DNA of 64,000 bases from Archangium lansingense (GCF_026626635.1 NZ_JAPNKA010000001.1:1240001-1304000); one strand, 5' to 3'; positions 1-9,694 are shown, counted from the stretch's first letter. The notes: a model not told the origin generated them from the sequence alone. A program made the numbers and translations.

Positions 1-1236
1 GTGCGCGCGCGGGATGGCGCGGGCAATGTGGACCTGACTCCCGCCAGCTACACCTGGACGGTGGATCTCACGCCGCCGGACACCACCATCGTCTCGGGCC
101 CGCCGGCCTCCACCAGCTCGACGAGCGCCGCGTTCGACTTCAGCTCGGAGGCGGGTGCCACCTACGTGTGCCGGCTGGAGGGCGCCATGTCCTTCACTCC
201 GTGCTCGGACCCCGAGACCTTCACGGGCCTGGGTGATGGGGAACACCGGCTCGAGGTGAGTGCGGTGGATGTCGCGGGCAACATGGACCCGACCCCGGCG
301 GTCTACACCTGGACGGTGGATACCGCGCCGCCGGACACCACCATCGTCTCGGGCCCGGTGCTGCTCGGCAACTCGCCGGACGCGACGTTCGATTTCAGCG
401 CGGAGGTGGGCGCGACGTTCGAGTGCAGCCTGGACGGCGGTGCCTTCGTCGCGTGCACGGACCCGGTGACCTTCACGGGCCTGGGTCAGGGGGATCACAC
501 CCTGCAGGTGCGTGCGCGGGATGCCGCTGGCAACGTGGACCCGACTCCCGCCAGCTACACCTGGACGGTGGATCTCACCCCGCCTGTGGCGCCCGGCGTG
601 GCGAGCCCGGAGCAGAACGGCATCGTGGACACCCTCACTCCGGCCATCACCGGCTCGGCGGAGCCCAACAGCACCGTCACCATCATCATCGACGGCCAGG
701 TGGTGGGCACCGTCCAGACGGATGCGGCCGGCAACTGGAGCTACACGCCCACCACGCCGCTGACGACGGGCCCGCACCAGGTGCAGGTCAGTGCCACGGA
801 CGAGGCTGGCAACGTCAGCACCACCACGGATCCGCGCGACTTCACCATCGTTCAGGACACCTCGGCGCCGGAGACGACCATCACCTCTGGCCCGTCGGGC
901 ACCACCTCGGAGCGGAGCGCGACGTTCACGCTCGAGTCGAACGAGCCGGGTGTCACCTTCGAGTGCAGCCTGGACGGCGGCGCCTACATGCCGTGCACGT
1001 CGCCGGTGACCTTCTCCGACCTGGCCGAGGGCGAGCACACCCTGCAGGTGCGCGCCCGTGATGCCGCTGGCAACGTGGACGCCACCCCGGCCACTCGCAC
1101 TTGGACCGTGTCGGGCGGGGACATCGCCTTCCTGGGTGATGGTGTCGGCTGCTCGGCCACGGGCGGTGACGCCTCGCTGCTGGTGCTGGGCCTGGGCACG
1201 TTCCTCACGCTGGCTCGCCGCCGCCGTCGGAGCTGA
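1..1236 (+). CDS. Ig-like repeat surface protein with MYXO-CTERM tail (5' end cut by window)
   Basis: Reading frame is open from base 1, so the N-terminus lies outside the window; the first GTG is not a convincing start. The visible 411 residues hold about four modules of roughly 85 residues with recurring elements (PPDTTI-SGP, FECSLDGGA, HTLQVRARDAAGN, YTWTVD), plus one different bacterial Ig-like module near residues 195-285 (GSAEPNSTVTI, DAAGNWSYTP). The modules are also alike at DNA level. The C-terminus is a Cys (GCSATGG) followed by a hydrophobic stretch and RRRRRS, the architecture of myxobacterial MYXO-CTERM sorting signals, so the protein is expected to be exported and held at the cell surface. 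A terminator hairpin follows at 1257-1301. Probable role: adhesion or extracellular matrix (inference). Related to the MYXO-CTERM repeat protein at 5602 only in its sorting tail. Confidence 0.85.
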   Translation: MRARDGAGNVDLTPASYTWTVDLTPPDTTIVSGPPASTSSTSAAFDFSSEAGATYVCRLEGAMSFTPCSDPETFTGLGDGEHRLEVSAVDVAGNMDPTPAVYTWTVDTAPPDTTIVSGPVLLGNSPDATFDFSAEVGATFECSLDGGAFVACTDPVTFTGLGQGDHTLQVRARDAAGNVDPTPASYTWTVDLTPPVAPGVASPEQNGIVDTLTPAITGSAEPNSTVTIIIDGQVVGTVQTDAAGNWSYTPTTPLTTGPHQVQVSATDEAGNVSTTTDPRDFTIVQDTSAPETTITSGPSGTTSERSATFTLESNEPGVTFECSLDGGAYMPCTSPVTFSDLAEGEHTLQVRARDAAGNVDATPATRTWTVSGGDIAFLGDGVGCSATGGDASLLVLGLGTFLTLARRRRRS

Positions 1237-1256
1237 CCTCTCAAGTGTCGTGAATC

Positions 1257-1301
1257 GGGCCGGGCTCCCCTCTCTTCGCGGAGGCGGGGCCCGGCCTTTT
1301 T
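1257..1301 (+). terminator. Rho-independent terminator after the Ig-repeat gene
   Basis: GGCCGGG..CCCC pairs with GGGGCCCGGCC across a loop containing CTCTTCGCGGA, with a CT bulge on the left arm, and is followed by TTTTTT. It lies 21 bases after the TGA and just before the convergent histidine kinase gene ends. Confidence 0.85.
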
Positions 1302-1308
1302 CATGGGC

Positions 1309-2877
1309 TCAGTGCACCTGTTGGGACGAGCCCGTGGCGGGGCGTGGATCCGGCGGTGTGGGGTTGGCCGCCGACAGCAGCGGGAGGGCCACGTAGAAGG
1401 TGGCGCCCCGGCCTACCTCGCTCTCCACCCAGATGCGGCCACCGTGGCGCTCGACGATGTCGCGGCTGATGTAGAGGCCCAGCCCCAGCCCTCCGTAGGA
1501 CGTGACGGAGACGTTCCGGGCGCGGAAGTAGCGCTCGAAGAGCTGCTCCTGCTGGTCGCGGGGAATGCCAATGCCCTCGTCCGCCACGGACAGCAGCGCG
1601 AAGTCGCCGCGCACGTCCAGCGTCACGCGCACGGTGCTGTCCGCGGGGCTGTACTTGAGGGCGTTCTCCAGCAGGTTGGCGAAGACCTGCTCCAGCCGGT
1701 ACGGGTCTCCGCGGATGCGCACGGACTCGGCCGGGTGTGAGTAGTCGATGCGGTGCTGGCCGCGCTCGGAGTCCATGCTGGTCAGCGCGCGCTCCACAAT
1801 TGCCTCCTGCCGCGTGGGCTCGAAATGCAGCGCGAGCCGGCCAGCCTCGATGCGCGAGGCATCCAGCAAGTCATTGATGAGTGCCGCCAGCCGGACCAGG
1901 TGCTGGCGCGCATGGCGCAGCAGGGTGGGGTCCACGGGCTCCTTGCGCTCCAGCCGGCGCTCCAGGCTGGCCAGCCGCAGCGACAGTGGGGTGAGCGGCG
2001 TCTTCAGCTCGTGCGAGGCGATGGTGAGGAAGTCATCGCGGACGCGGATGGCCTCCTGGGCCTCGCGGAAGAGGCGGTCGCGCTCAGCCTGCACGCTGCG
2101 CTGCTCGGTGACGTCCTCGACGATGCCCACACCTCCCTCCACCTGGCCTTTCTCATTGAAGCAGGGCGCGAAGTGGGTGCGCACGGGAGTGACCTTGCCC
2201 GAGGTGACGGCGTGGTAGTCCCCCTCGTAGTAGGCGTGACGTCCGGCGAGCACGTCGCGTACGCAGTGCGTGATGGACTCATCCTGCAGGGAGAACAGGT
2301 TGAGCCCGATGAGCCTCCGCTTGGAGGCGCCGATGATGCGCACGAAATACTCGTTGCACGCGACGAGGATGGGCGTGGTGTCGAAGTGGAAGAGGCCCAG
2401 CGGGGCGTTCTCGAAGACGAGCTGGTAGGCGCGCGTCCCGGCGGCGCCCGGGTAGGGACCGCGCGGATGCGCAACGGAGGACAACAACCGCTCCAGGGGC
2501 TCGTCGGTGTAGTCGGGGAACTCGGGCAGGCGTCGCAGCACCAGGGTGATGCGCTCCTCGCTGCCTTCCTTGGAGGTGCCCACCGTCACCTCCGCCTCCA
2601 GCTCCGGCCCTTCGTGGCATAGTAGGAACGCCCGGACGGGCCGCCCGCCCAGCGCACGCCGCCGGCCCAAGAGGTAGCGCAGGAAGGATTGCCCGTCGAA
2701 GGACTGCATGCGCTCGGGAAGGAGGCGGGCGAAGGGCTGGCCCTTCAGCTCCTCCAGCTTCCAGCCGAGCATGCGCTCGGCCGCGGGATTCAGGTAGAGG
2801 ACGCGCTCGTCGCCGTCACAGGCCACGAGTGGATCCGCCATGGCGTCCATCAGCTCCCTGAAGTCCTCGCCGGTCAT
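1309..2877 (-). CDS. PAS-domain sensor histidine kinase
   Basis: A 522-residue cytoplasmic-looking histidine kinase with no clear membrane segment. An N-terminal PAS domain (about residues 5-110, ACDGDERVLYLNPAAERMLG) is followed by a second PAS/PAC unit (about 145-270) ending in GIVEDVTEQR, then a HisKA domain with the phospho-acceptor motif SHELKTPLTPL near residue 290, and a HATPase domain with N box (LLENALKYS), GIGIP and GLGLGLYISRDIVERHGG. It should autophosphorylate on His and pass phosphate to a receiver. No response regulator gene is adjacent, so it is an orphan, as is common in myxobacteria. It is convergent with the Ig-repeat gene and divergent from the DUF421 gene. ATG start at 2877. 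Confidence 0.9.
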   Translation of the reverse strand: MTGEDFRELMDAMADPLVACDGDERVLYLNPAAERMLGWKLEELKGQPFARLLPERMQSFDGQSFLRYLLGRRRALGGRPVRAFLLCHEGPELEAEVTVGTSKEGSEERITLVLRRLPEFPDYTDEPLERLLSSVAHPRGPYPGAAGTRAYQLVFENAPLGLFHFDTTPILVACNEYFVRIIGASKRRLIGLNLFSLQDESITHCVRDVLAGRHAYYEGDYHAVTSGKVTPVRTHFAPCFNEKGQVEGGVGIVEDVTEQRSVQAERDRLFREAQEAIRVRDDFLTIASHELKTPLTPLSLRLASLERRLERKEPVDPTLLRHARQHLVRLAALINDLLDASRIEAGRLALHFEPTRQEAIVERALTSMDSERGQHRIDYSHPAESVRIRGDPYRLEQVFANLLENALKYSPADSTVRVTLDVRGDFALLSVADEGIGIPRDQQEQLFERYFRARNVSVTSYGGLGLGLYISRDIVERHGGRIWVESEVGRGATFYVALPLLSAANPTPPDPRPATGSSQQVH

Positions 2878-3083
2878 GTCTCCTCGGGGAAGAGGGTTGG
2901 CCTCCTGATTCCTACAGGTTGGAGATGGCGGCTCTGCCCCGTGAGTCCTGTCAGGGGGGGCACCAGAGGGCCGCGCTCCTGCTCAAGGCGCGAGGGGCGG
3001 GCCAGGACGGAGGCTGCCTGGCCGATGGGCGTTGGTGCGAGCAGGAGGCTGCCAGCGCTGTGCTGCATGGACAGCTTCCATCC

Positions 3084-3581
3084 ATGAGACCCATCGACTG
3101 GTCTGGCATGTGGGTTCCGGAGATGAATCCGCTGGAGGTCGTCCTCCGCGTCTCGATGGTGTTCCTCTTCGTGCAGCTCGTCCTGCGGTTGCTCGGGCGC
3201 AAGGAGCTAGGGCGTTACTCCACCTTCGACCTGGCACTCCTCTTCCTCCTCACGGTGTGCCTGCGCCGGACACTCGTGGGCGAGGACAACAGCCTCACCA
3301 CTGGCTTCATCGCCCTGGCCACGCTGGGCGCCTGGGACTGGCTCTTCTCCTGGCTGGCGTTTCGCGACCGCCGCGCGGCCCGGGTGCTGGAGGGCGAGCC
3401 TCGGGAGCTGGTGCGAGAGGGGGAGCTGTTGCACGAGAATCTCCGCAAGACTCACATCTCCCGCAGCGAGCTGCTGAGCCATCTGCGCTCCCATGGCCGG
3501 GACGACCTGAAGTCCGTGCGTGCGGCCTTCCTCGAGTCCAATGGCCGGGTGACGTTCCTCTTCCGCGAGCCGCCGCAGTGA
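3084..3581 (+). CDS. DUF421/YetF-type membrane protein
   Basis: A 165-residue protein with three hydrophobic segments (about residues 18-37, 48-66 and 73-93) and a cytoplasmic C-terminal domain containing EGEPRELVREGEL, LRKTHISRSELLSHLRSHG and RAAFLESNGRVTFLFR. This is the order seen in the DUF421 (YetF-like) family, whose biochemical role is not established. I place the start at the ATG at 3084; an ATG at 3123 with a nearby GGAG is an alternative. The frame is open further upstream, but that part reads as non-coding. It starts about 200 bases from the divergent histidine kinase and ends one base before the convergent nuclease-family gene. Confidence 0.75.
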   Translation: MRPIDWSGMWVPEMNPLEVVLRVSMVFLFVQLVLRLLGRKELGRYSTFDLALLFLLTVCLRRTLVGEDNSLTTGFIALATLGAWDWLFSWLAFRDRRAARVLEGEPRELVREGELLHENLRKTHISRSELLSHLRSHGRDDLKSVRAAFLESNGRVTFLFREPPQ

Positions 3582-3582
3582 C

Positions 3583-4572
3583 TCATGCCCCGGTGGGGGC
3601 GGACGGCTCGGTGTGCGTGGCCGGCGGCTCCAGGTCGAAGCGCGCGATGAGGGGCATGTGGTCCGACAGGCCGTGGAAGCGGCTGCGTGGGTCGCCGAAG
3701 GGAGCCGTATCGGCGGTGTCCAGCCAGCGCACCCCGCCGCCGGAGAAGATGTGGTCCAGGTGCATGCGCATGTGCATGAAGCCGGCGGTGGGGAAGCCCC
3801 GCGGCAGCAGCGGGTTGATCTGCCCCACCGCCACCTGTGCGTCGATGAAGCAGGCCTCGTCACACAGGTAGTGGAAGACGGGCGAGGCCGGTGGAGAGTT
3901 GAAGTCTCCACAGATGAGGAAGGGCTCCCCGGCTGACCCGGTACGCACCAGCTGGGCGAGGGCACGTGCCTCATGGAGCTGGTTGATGCCGTTGCCCATC
4001 TTCTCCCGGGTGGCCCAGAAGGCGCGGGAGAAGGGGGTGGGCAGGCTCAGGTGGGTGTTGAAGATGTGAAAGGGGACTCCATCTTCTTTGCGCAGCAGGC
4101 GCATGTGCGCGCAGATGCGGCTCTGCTTGCGCTCGCGCAGCGCCCGCACATGGTGGTGGGTGATGTGGTGGGGCGCGTCCACATTGTGGGTGTCCACGGC
4201 GAGCCGGTGGGTGTTGACGAGGATGGCCAGCCCGGTGGTGTAGAGCGAGAACTCGCCCAGCTTGTAGTGGTGGGCGCGGAAATAGAAGGCCTCGTAGGGC
4301 ATGGGCCGGCGCAGGTTGGCGAACGTCTCCTCCATGCGCCTCATGAAGGCCTCGAGCTGTGTCTCGTCGGGGCGGGCGCGCCGGTGGGCCACGCTGCTGC
4401 GGAAGGACTGCGTCTCCACCTCCTGCAGGCAGATGACGTCCGGCAAGGGCTCCAACGAGGCCAGCGCCGCGGCGACCCGCCGCTTGGGGCCCAGCGTGCT
4501 GGCGAGCCCGCGCAAGGCATGTCCGAAGTAGCGGACGTTGTAGCTGACGATGCGTAGAGGCGTGTGGGCCAT
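3583..4572 (-). CDS. Endonuclease/exonuclease/phosphatase (EEP) family protein
   Basis: 329 residues with the EEP fold signatures in order: RIVSYNVRYFG at the N-terminus (metal-site Asn), DVICLQEVE (metal-binding Glu), NTHLSLP in the middle, ICGDFNSPP (catalytic Asp/Asn) and SDHMPLIARF at the C-terminus (catalytic His). All expected catalytic residues appear present. Members act on DNA, phosphoinositides, sphingomyelin or other phosphodiesters, and the substrate cannot be read from this sequence. No signal peptide is seen, so it is probably cytoplasmic. ATG start at 4572; the 190-base gap to the next gene holds a divergent promoter region. Confidence 0.85.
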   Translation of the reverse strand: MAHTPLRIVSYNVRYFGHALRGLASTLGPKRRVAAALASLEPLPDVICLQEVETQSFRSSVAHRRARPDETQLEAFMRRMEETFANLRRPMPYEAFYFRAHHYKLGEFSLYTTGLAILVNTHRLAVDTHNVDAPHHITHHHVRALRERKQSRICAHMRLLRKEDGVPFHIFNTHLSLPTPFSRAFWATREKMGNGINQLHEARALAQLVRTGSAGEPFLICGDFNSPPASPVFHYLCDEACFIDAQVAVGQINPLLPRGFPTAGFMHMRMHLDHIFSGGGVRWLDTADTAPFGDPRSRFHGLSDHMPLIARFDLEPPATHTEPSAPTGA

Positions 4573-4761
4573 GCTCGCTCATGCACCGCGCGGAGGCGGA
4601 AGGTAGGGGGAAGTTACTGTCGCTCCTCGTCAGCGGGGAGCACCCTGGACCTTGCGCACCACCCCTGGCCGCGGATACTCCGCCGCTACCGGGGTTGCTT
4701 GGCTCCCCCGGAAGCAGACAGACCGCCCGCTGGCCGGCAGCGGGCCTGGAGAGAAACAAGC

Positions 4762-5307
4762 ATGAGCATGCGTTCGACGCTGTGGGTCGTGGCCGCCGTG
4801 GTGGGGGGAGGTCTGCTGGGTTGTGGTGAGCAGCCGCGGTACTACCGGGTGGCCATCGAGAGCTCGCGCCTGGCTGAGGTGCCTTCCTCCTGCTACCGCT
4901 CGGGGTCGGTGCCTGAAGACAACGACAAGACGAACAACGTCGTCCAGGTCGGACAGTGGATCATCTGGGACGGGGTCGAGGGCCAGAAGTACCTGCAGGT
5001 GGGTGCCATCAGCTACCCGCTGGGAGATGCCTCGGTGACCATCACCGAGGGGGACGCCATCGTGAGCACGGAGGCGGACAAGCCGACCTTCACCATCGAG
5101 CGGGTCCAGACCAATCCCAACAGCACCGTCCGCGCCACCTATACCTTCGATTCGCTGGGGGAGACCGCGCAGGGCACCATCTCCCTGAGCTATGTGTGCA
5201 GCGGGAGCGCGGCCTGCGCCCCCAACTGCGAGGCCTCGGTGCCCTTCGTGGGCCGCCGCCTGGAAGCTGAGCCGATGCTCGTGGTCTCCAACACGGCCAA
5301 CAACTAA
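4762..5307 (+). CDS. Hypothetical lipoprotein
   Basis: 181 residues starting at the ATG at 4762, preceded by GGAGAG. The N-terminus is a lipoprotein signal (MSMRSTLWVVAAVVGGGLLGC) with lipobox LLGC, so the mature protein begins CGEQPRYYR and should be anchored in a membrane. The rest contains five further Cys and beta-rich stretches (VEGQKYLQVG, STVRATYTFDSLG, GTISLSYVCSG). I recognise no domain. It stands alone between a divergent EEP gene and the repeat protein at 5602; the gap 5308-5601 shows nothing beyond the ribosome binding site of the next gene. Confidence 0.75.
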   Translation: MSMRSTLWVVAAVVGGGLLGCGEQPRYYRVAIESSRLAEVPSSCYRSGSVPEDNDKTNNVVQVGQWIIWDGVEGQKYLQVGAISYPLGDASVTITEGDAIVSTEADKPTFTIERVQTNPNSTVRATYTFDSLGETAQGTISLSYVCSGSAACAPNCEASVPFVGRRLEAEPMLVVSNTANN

Positions 5308-5601
5308 GCGGTCCGCCATCGAGGCGGTGAAGCCGCTGCGGCCAGCGGAGAGCAGCTCAGCGAGAGTGGGGTCGCCGAAAGCGGGCTCCACCTCGTTGGG
5401 CTCTGGCGAGTTCGAGTTCAGCGGCAATCCGTTTCTGGTACTCTCCGTGTGCATCCCTGAACGAACAGCTTCACGCGAGCTGTGTCGTTGCATGCACATG
5501 GCGCCCAGGCGCGGGCGGTGACACGAGCGCATCCTCGTCTGGCATCGCGGTTGCTTTTCGCATGTCCCTCGGCTGCGGACTTCAACCCCCGGAGCCAACC
5601 T

Positions 5602-8600
5602 ATGGTCGCATTCGTCATGCCCCCTGGAGCCTCCTTGCGCCCCTCTTGCCTCCACGCGAGCCGTCTGTTGGCGTGCCTCGCTCTTGTCGTGCCGGTCTTG
5701 CTCGGACTGCCTTCCCACGCCGCAGGGAGCTCTCTGCTGCGGGACGCCCGTTCCGGACAGGACGACACCCCCAGCGCCTGCCGTTCACTCGTCGCCGTGG
5801 GCAACACGGTGTACTTCTCCAGCGAGAGCGCATCGATGGGCTCGGAGCTGTGGAAGTCGGACGGGAGCGTGGGAGGCACCGTCCTCGTGAAGGATGTGCT
5901 GCCAGGCCCGGGCAGCTCGACGCCTTACACGTTCGGGGAGCTCGAGGGCTCGCTGTTCTTCACCGCCCGCGGAAGTACCCAGCGCCTCGAGCTGTGGAAG
6001 ACGGACGGTACCCCCACCGGCACCGTGCGCCTGTTCACCGTGCCCGACGAGGGAGATTCCTCCGAGGTGTCCATCACCGAGTGGGCGCGCGTGGGTGGCA
6101 CGCTCTTCTTCTCCGCCCATTTCATCGGCAGCCAGGAGCTGTGGAAGACGGATGGAACCCCGGCGGGCACCGTGCGGGTGAAGGACATCGTCCCGGGCGA
6201 CGTCGGCTCGATTCCCTCCAGCCTCACGGCGCTGGGCTCCACGCTGTACTTCTCCGCGAGGGCCTCGGGCGGCTCCCCCCCCTCCTCGGGCCTGTGGAAG
6301 TCGGACGGCACGGAGGCCGGCACCGTGCAGGTGTGGTCGCCTCCCTCGTCCGGCAGCGTGATTGGCGTGGATGAGGTGGGCGGCTCGCTGCTCGTGCAGG
6401 TCATGTCCAGCTCCTCCACCGAGTCCTCTCTCTGGAAGAGCGACGGAACGGCGGCGGGCACCGTGAAGGTGGTGGACCTGCCCCACGTCGTGCTGGAGCG
6501 CGCCGTTCTCGGCGGCCAGCTGGTGCTGTGGATGGAAGAAGAGGTGTGGGTCACGGATGGCACCGCTGGCGGCACGCGCCGGCTTCAAGCGGTCTCGCGC
6601 GACCGGTTGCGTCCCTCGATGGTCGTGGTGGGTGGTCAGGCCTTCTTCCTGGGCAGCGACCCGAGCCGCGGTCTGGAGCTGTGGACGACGGACGGAACCG
6701 AGTCTGGCACTCGGCCCGTGAAGGACCTCTTGCCGGGAGGAAACGGTGCCCTGGGCGCCATGACGGCCCTGGGGGGGACCGTGTACTTCATGGGCAAGGA
6801 CACCGCGGGCGCCGTCCAGCTCTGGAAGACCGATGGCACCGAGGCCGGCACCGTGAAGGTGGCGGAGCTGCCTGTCGAGCGCACCTCCTCCAGCTACAGC
6901 ATGGCGAGCGCTGGCGGCCGGCTCTTCTTCACCCATGAGGATCGGCTGTGGGTGAGTGACGGGACGGCGGCGGGCACCGTGCGGCTCGTGTCCTCGCGGC
7001 CCGAGCCCCGTGGCTCCAATCCCTACCGGATGACCCGGCTGGGAGGGGGGGCGATCTTCGCCAGCCACGACAGCGAAAACGGGCACACGCTGTGGAAGAC
7101 GGACGGCACCGTGGCCGGCACCGTGCGGGTGAAGGACCTCCGCCAGGGCTCGGGGCTCCTGGCCTTGGATTCGCCCGAGCCCTGGGTGGTGCGGGGAGAC
7201 GTGGCCTTCTTCTTCGCATCGGAGCTGCCCGTTGGCGGATGGCTTCAGCGCAGCCTGTGGCGGACGGATGGCACCGAGGCCGGCACGTCGCGGCTGAAGA
7301 AGCTCGATGGCTTCTTTGGGGAGGGCTGGCCGCTGGCGCTCGTGGGTGACACGCTCTTCCTGGCGCTCAGTGACTCGACGCGCGGCGTGGAGCTGTGGAA
7401 GACGGACGGCACCGCGGAGGGGACGGTGCTCGTCAAGGACGTGAAGCCCGGCTCCGGCAGCTCCCAGCCCGTGCAGGCGGCGGCCCTGGGCAACCGGCTG
7501 TTCTTCTGGGCGGATGACGGCACGCATGGGGTCGAGCTGTGGACGAGCGACGGCACCGAAGCTGGCACCGTACTGTTCAAGGAGTTCGCCCCGGGCCTGG
7601 CCAGCGGCCTTGGGGAGTCCGAGCTGCGCCGGCCCCTGATGGCCGTCCTCGATGGGACGCTCTACTTCGGCGCGAGGGACACCGCGCACGGCCTGGAGTT
7701 GTGGAAGACGGATGGCACCGTGGAGGGCACGGTGCTCGTCAAGGACGTGAATCCCGGTTCCTGGGACTCGCTCTCGAGGATGACGGCGGTGGGCGGGCGG
7801 CTCTACCTCTCCCTGTACGACGAAGCGCACGGCCTGGAGCCCTGGGTGAGTGACGGCACCGAGGCGGGGACGGTGCGGCTCGCGGACGTGAAACCCGGGG
7901 AGGCCAGCGGGTCTCCTCTGGGCTTCACGCGCGTGGGTGACACGGTGCTCTTCCTGGCGCGCGACACGGCCCACGGCGCGGAGCTGTGGAAGACAGATGG
8001 AACCCCGGCGGGCACGGCGCTGCTCGCGGATGTGTGGCCCGGTCCGGATAGCGCCCTGCGCTTCGACAGCAGGACGGGGGAGGTGGCGCTGTGGGGAGTG
8101 GAGGAGCTGGGGCTCGCCTTCTTCATGGGCACGGAGGCCTCGAGCGGGCAGGAGCTCTGGGTGACGGACGGCACCGCGGCGGGCACCCGCCAGGTGGAGG
8201 ACCTGGTGCCCGGCGAGGGCTCCTCGACGCCCTCGAACCTCGTGTACCTGGGAGGGAAGCTCGTCTTCGCGGCGATGGACCCCCTCGTTGGCAACGAGCC
8301 GCGCGTCCTCCAGTGGGGGCTTACACCCGATACCACCGCGCCGGTCCTCACCTGTCCGGCCTCCCTCTCCTCCACGGCGCCGGACGCGAACGGCATGGCG
8401 GTGTCCTACAACCCAGCCTCCGCCACGGATGACCGGGACACCCCCGTCATCGAGTATGGACAGGCGTCAGGCAGCCTCTTCCCGGTGGGCACCACGGCGG
8501 TGACGGTGACGGCGACGGACTCGGCCGGCAACCGCAGCAGTTGCACCTTCGAGGTGACGGTGAAGACGGAGCCGACGGAACCCGCGCCGAGGCCCGAGGG

Positions 8601-8700
8601 TTTTGCGTGCTCGTCCGGCGGGCCCGGGGCGAGCGCCTTCTGGATCCTGCTGGCGCTGCTGGCGGTGGCCTGCGTGCGCCGCCGCGAGTCCCCGCGGTGA
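5602..8700 (+). CDS. ELWxxDGTxxGT-repeat surface protein with HYR domain and MYXO-CTERM tail
   Basis: 1032 residues from the ATG at 5602, which has GGAG 7-8 bases upstream; the frame stays open further 5' but that part does not look coding. A signal peptide (hydrophobic core LLACLALVVPVLLGLP, then AAG) is followed by 17 copies of a W-x-[ST]-DG[TS]-xx-GT element about every 45-60 residues, a repeat family common in myxobacteria and predicted to form beta-propeller-like blades. Near residues 915-1000 is a HYR-type domain (TTAPVLTCP, ATDDRDTPV, FPVGTTAVTVTATDSAGN). The tail (ACSSGG, hydrophobic stretch, CVRRRESPR) fits a MYXO-CTERM signal, implying export and surface sorting. Function unknown; probably a cell-surface or outer-membrane-vesicle protein (inference). 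Confidence 0.85.
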   Translation: MVAFVMPPGASLRPSCLHASRLLACLALVVPVLLGLPSHAAGSSLLRDARSGQDDTPSACRSLVAVGNTVYFSSESASMGSELWKSDGSVGGTVLVKDVLPGPGSSTPYTFGELEGSLFFTARGSTQRLELWKTDGTPTGTVRLFTVPDEGDSSEVSITEWARVGGTLFFSAHFIGSQELWKTDGTPAGTVRVKDIVPGDVGSIPSSLTALGSTLYFSARASGGSPPSSGLWKSDGTEAGTVQVWSPPSSGSVIGVDEVGGSLLVQVMSSSSTESSLWKSDGTAAGTVKVVDLPHVVLERAVLGGQLVLWMEEEVWVTDGTAGGTRRLQAVSRDRLRPSMVVVGGQAFFLGSDPSRGLELWTTDGTESGTRPVKDLLPGGNGALGAMTALGGTVYFMGKDTAGAVQLWKTDGTEAGTVKVAELPVERTSSSYSMASAGGRLFFTHEDRLWVSDGTAAGTVRLVSSRPEPRGSNPYRMTRLGGGAIFASHDSENGHTLWKTDGTVAGTVRVKDLRQGSGLLALDSPEPWVVRGDVAFFFASELPVGGWLQRSLWRTDGTEAGTSRLKKLDGFFGEGWPLALVGDTLFLALSDSTRGVELWKTDGTAEGTVLVKDVKPGSGSSQPVQAAALGNRLFFWADDGTHGVELWTSDGTEAGTVLFKEFAPGLASGLGESELRRPLMAVLDGTLYFGARDTAHGLELWKTDGTVEGTVLVKDVNPGSWDSLSRMTAVGGRLYLSLYDEAHGLEPWVSDGTEAGTVRLADVKPGEASGSPLGFTRVGDTVLFLARDTAHGAELWKTDGTPAGTALLADVWPGPDSALRFDSRTGEVALWGVEELGLAFFMGTEASSGQELWVTDGTAAGTRQVEDLVPGEGSSTPSNLVYLGGKLVFAAMDPLVGNEPRVLQWGLTPDTTAPVLTCPASLSSTAPDANGMAVSYNPASATDDRDTPVIEYGQASGSLFPVGTTAVTVTATDSAGNRSSCTFEVTVKTEPTEPAPRPEGFACSSGGPGASAFWILLALLAVACVRRRESPR

Positions 8701-8838
8701 GCAGGTGGCCTCCCCCGGCGAAGCCCGCGGGCCTTGCCGGGGCGGAGGCCATCACCCTGTCCGGACCGCCAGCCAGGCGCGCAGCCCCATCGCCGGGCAG
8801 GCGGCGGGAGCCGGTCGGTGTTAAAGGAGGGGACAGCC

Positions 8839-9681
8839 ATGACGTCCCCTTCTTCTCGTTTTCGCGGAACCGATTCCTACCTCTCCAGCGAGGGCCTCCA
8901 GGCCGCCGTCAACTGCGCGCTGACGCTCCAGCGCCCGTTGCTGGTGCGCGGAGAGCCCGGCACGGGCAAGACGCTGCTGGCCGAGGCAGTCGCCGAGAGC
9001 CTGGGCCATCGCCTGCTCACCTGGCACGTGAAGAGCACCACGCGCGCCCAGGACGGCCTGTACGTCTACGACACCGTGCAGCGCCTGTACGACTCGCGCT
9101 TTGGCGACGGGGACGTGCGCGACATTCGCCGCTACATCCGCATGGGCCCCCTGGGTGAGTCCTTCGCCTCGAAGGAGCGCGTGGTGTTGCTCATCGACGA
9201 GGTGGACAAGGCGGACGTGGAGTTCCCCAACGACCTGCTCCACGAGCTGGACCGGATGCGCTTCCGCATCTCGGAGACCAACGAGGACGTGGCGGCCGTG
9301 CACCGCCCGGTGGTCATCATCACCAGCAACAACGAGAAGGAGCTGCCGGACGCCTTCCTGCGCCGGTGCGTCTTCCACTTCATCGACTTCCCGGACCAGG
9401 AGCTGATGCGGCGGATTGTTGCGGTGCACCACCCCGGGCTGGACGAGTCGCTGACGGAGCAGGCCCTCAAGGTCTTCTACGAGCTGCGCAACTTCACGCG
9501 GCTGCGCAAGCGTCCGTCCACGAGCGAGCTGGTGGATTGGATTGCCGTGCTCAAGGCCAACGGCGTCACGAACGTGAAGCTGGACGACAACCTGCCCTTC
9601 CTGGGTGCGCTGCTGAAGCGCGAGCAGGACCTGATGGCGGTGGCGGAGGCCTTCGGGCGAGGCCGCCGGACGAAGGCCTGA
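8839..9681 (+). CDS. MoxR-family AAA+ ATPase
   Basis: 280 residues from the ATG at 8839, with a strong AAAGGAGGGG 9 bases upstream. Walker A is GEPGTGKT (about residues 37-44), Walker B is VVLLIDEVDKAD, sensor 1 is VIITSNNEKELPDAFLRRC, and the C-terminal lid contains LRKRPSTSELVDW, all typical of MoxR AAA+ ATPases. These act as chaperones that insert cofactors or mature complexes, usually with a partner carrying a von Willebrand factor A domain. Such a partner follows 13 bases downstream, so the two are almost certainly co-transcribed. Confidence 0.92.
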   Translation: MTSPSSRFRGTDSYLSSEGLQAAVNCALTLQRPLLVRGEPGTGKTLLAEAVAESLGHRLLTWHVKSTTRAQDGLYVYDTVQRLYDSRFGDGDVRDIRRYIRMGPLGESFASKERVVLLIDEVDKADVEFPNDLLHELDRMRFRISETNEDVAAVHRPVVIITSNNEKELPDAFLRRCVFHFIDFPDQELMRRIVAVHHPGLDESLTEQALKVFYELRNFTRLRKRPSTSELVDWIAVLKANGVTNVKLDDNLPFLGALLKREQDLMAVAEAFGRGRRTKA

Positions 9682-9694
9682 GTCGGAGCCAGCC

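Noticed and set aside
5785..7974. Minus-strand open frame opposite the DGT-repeat protein
   Set aside because: The apparent repeats simply mirror the DGT repeats of the plus strand.
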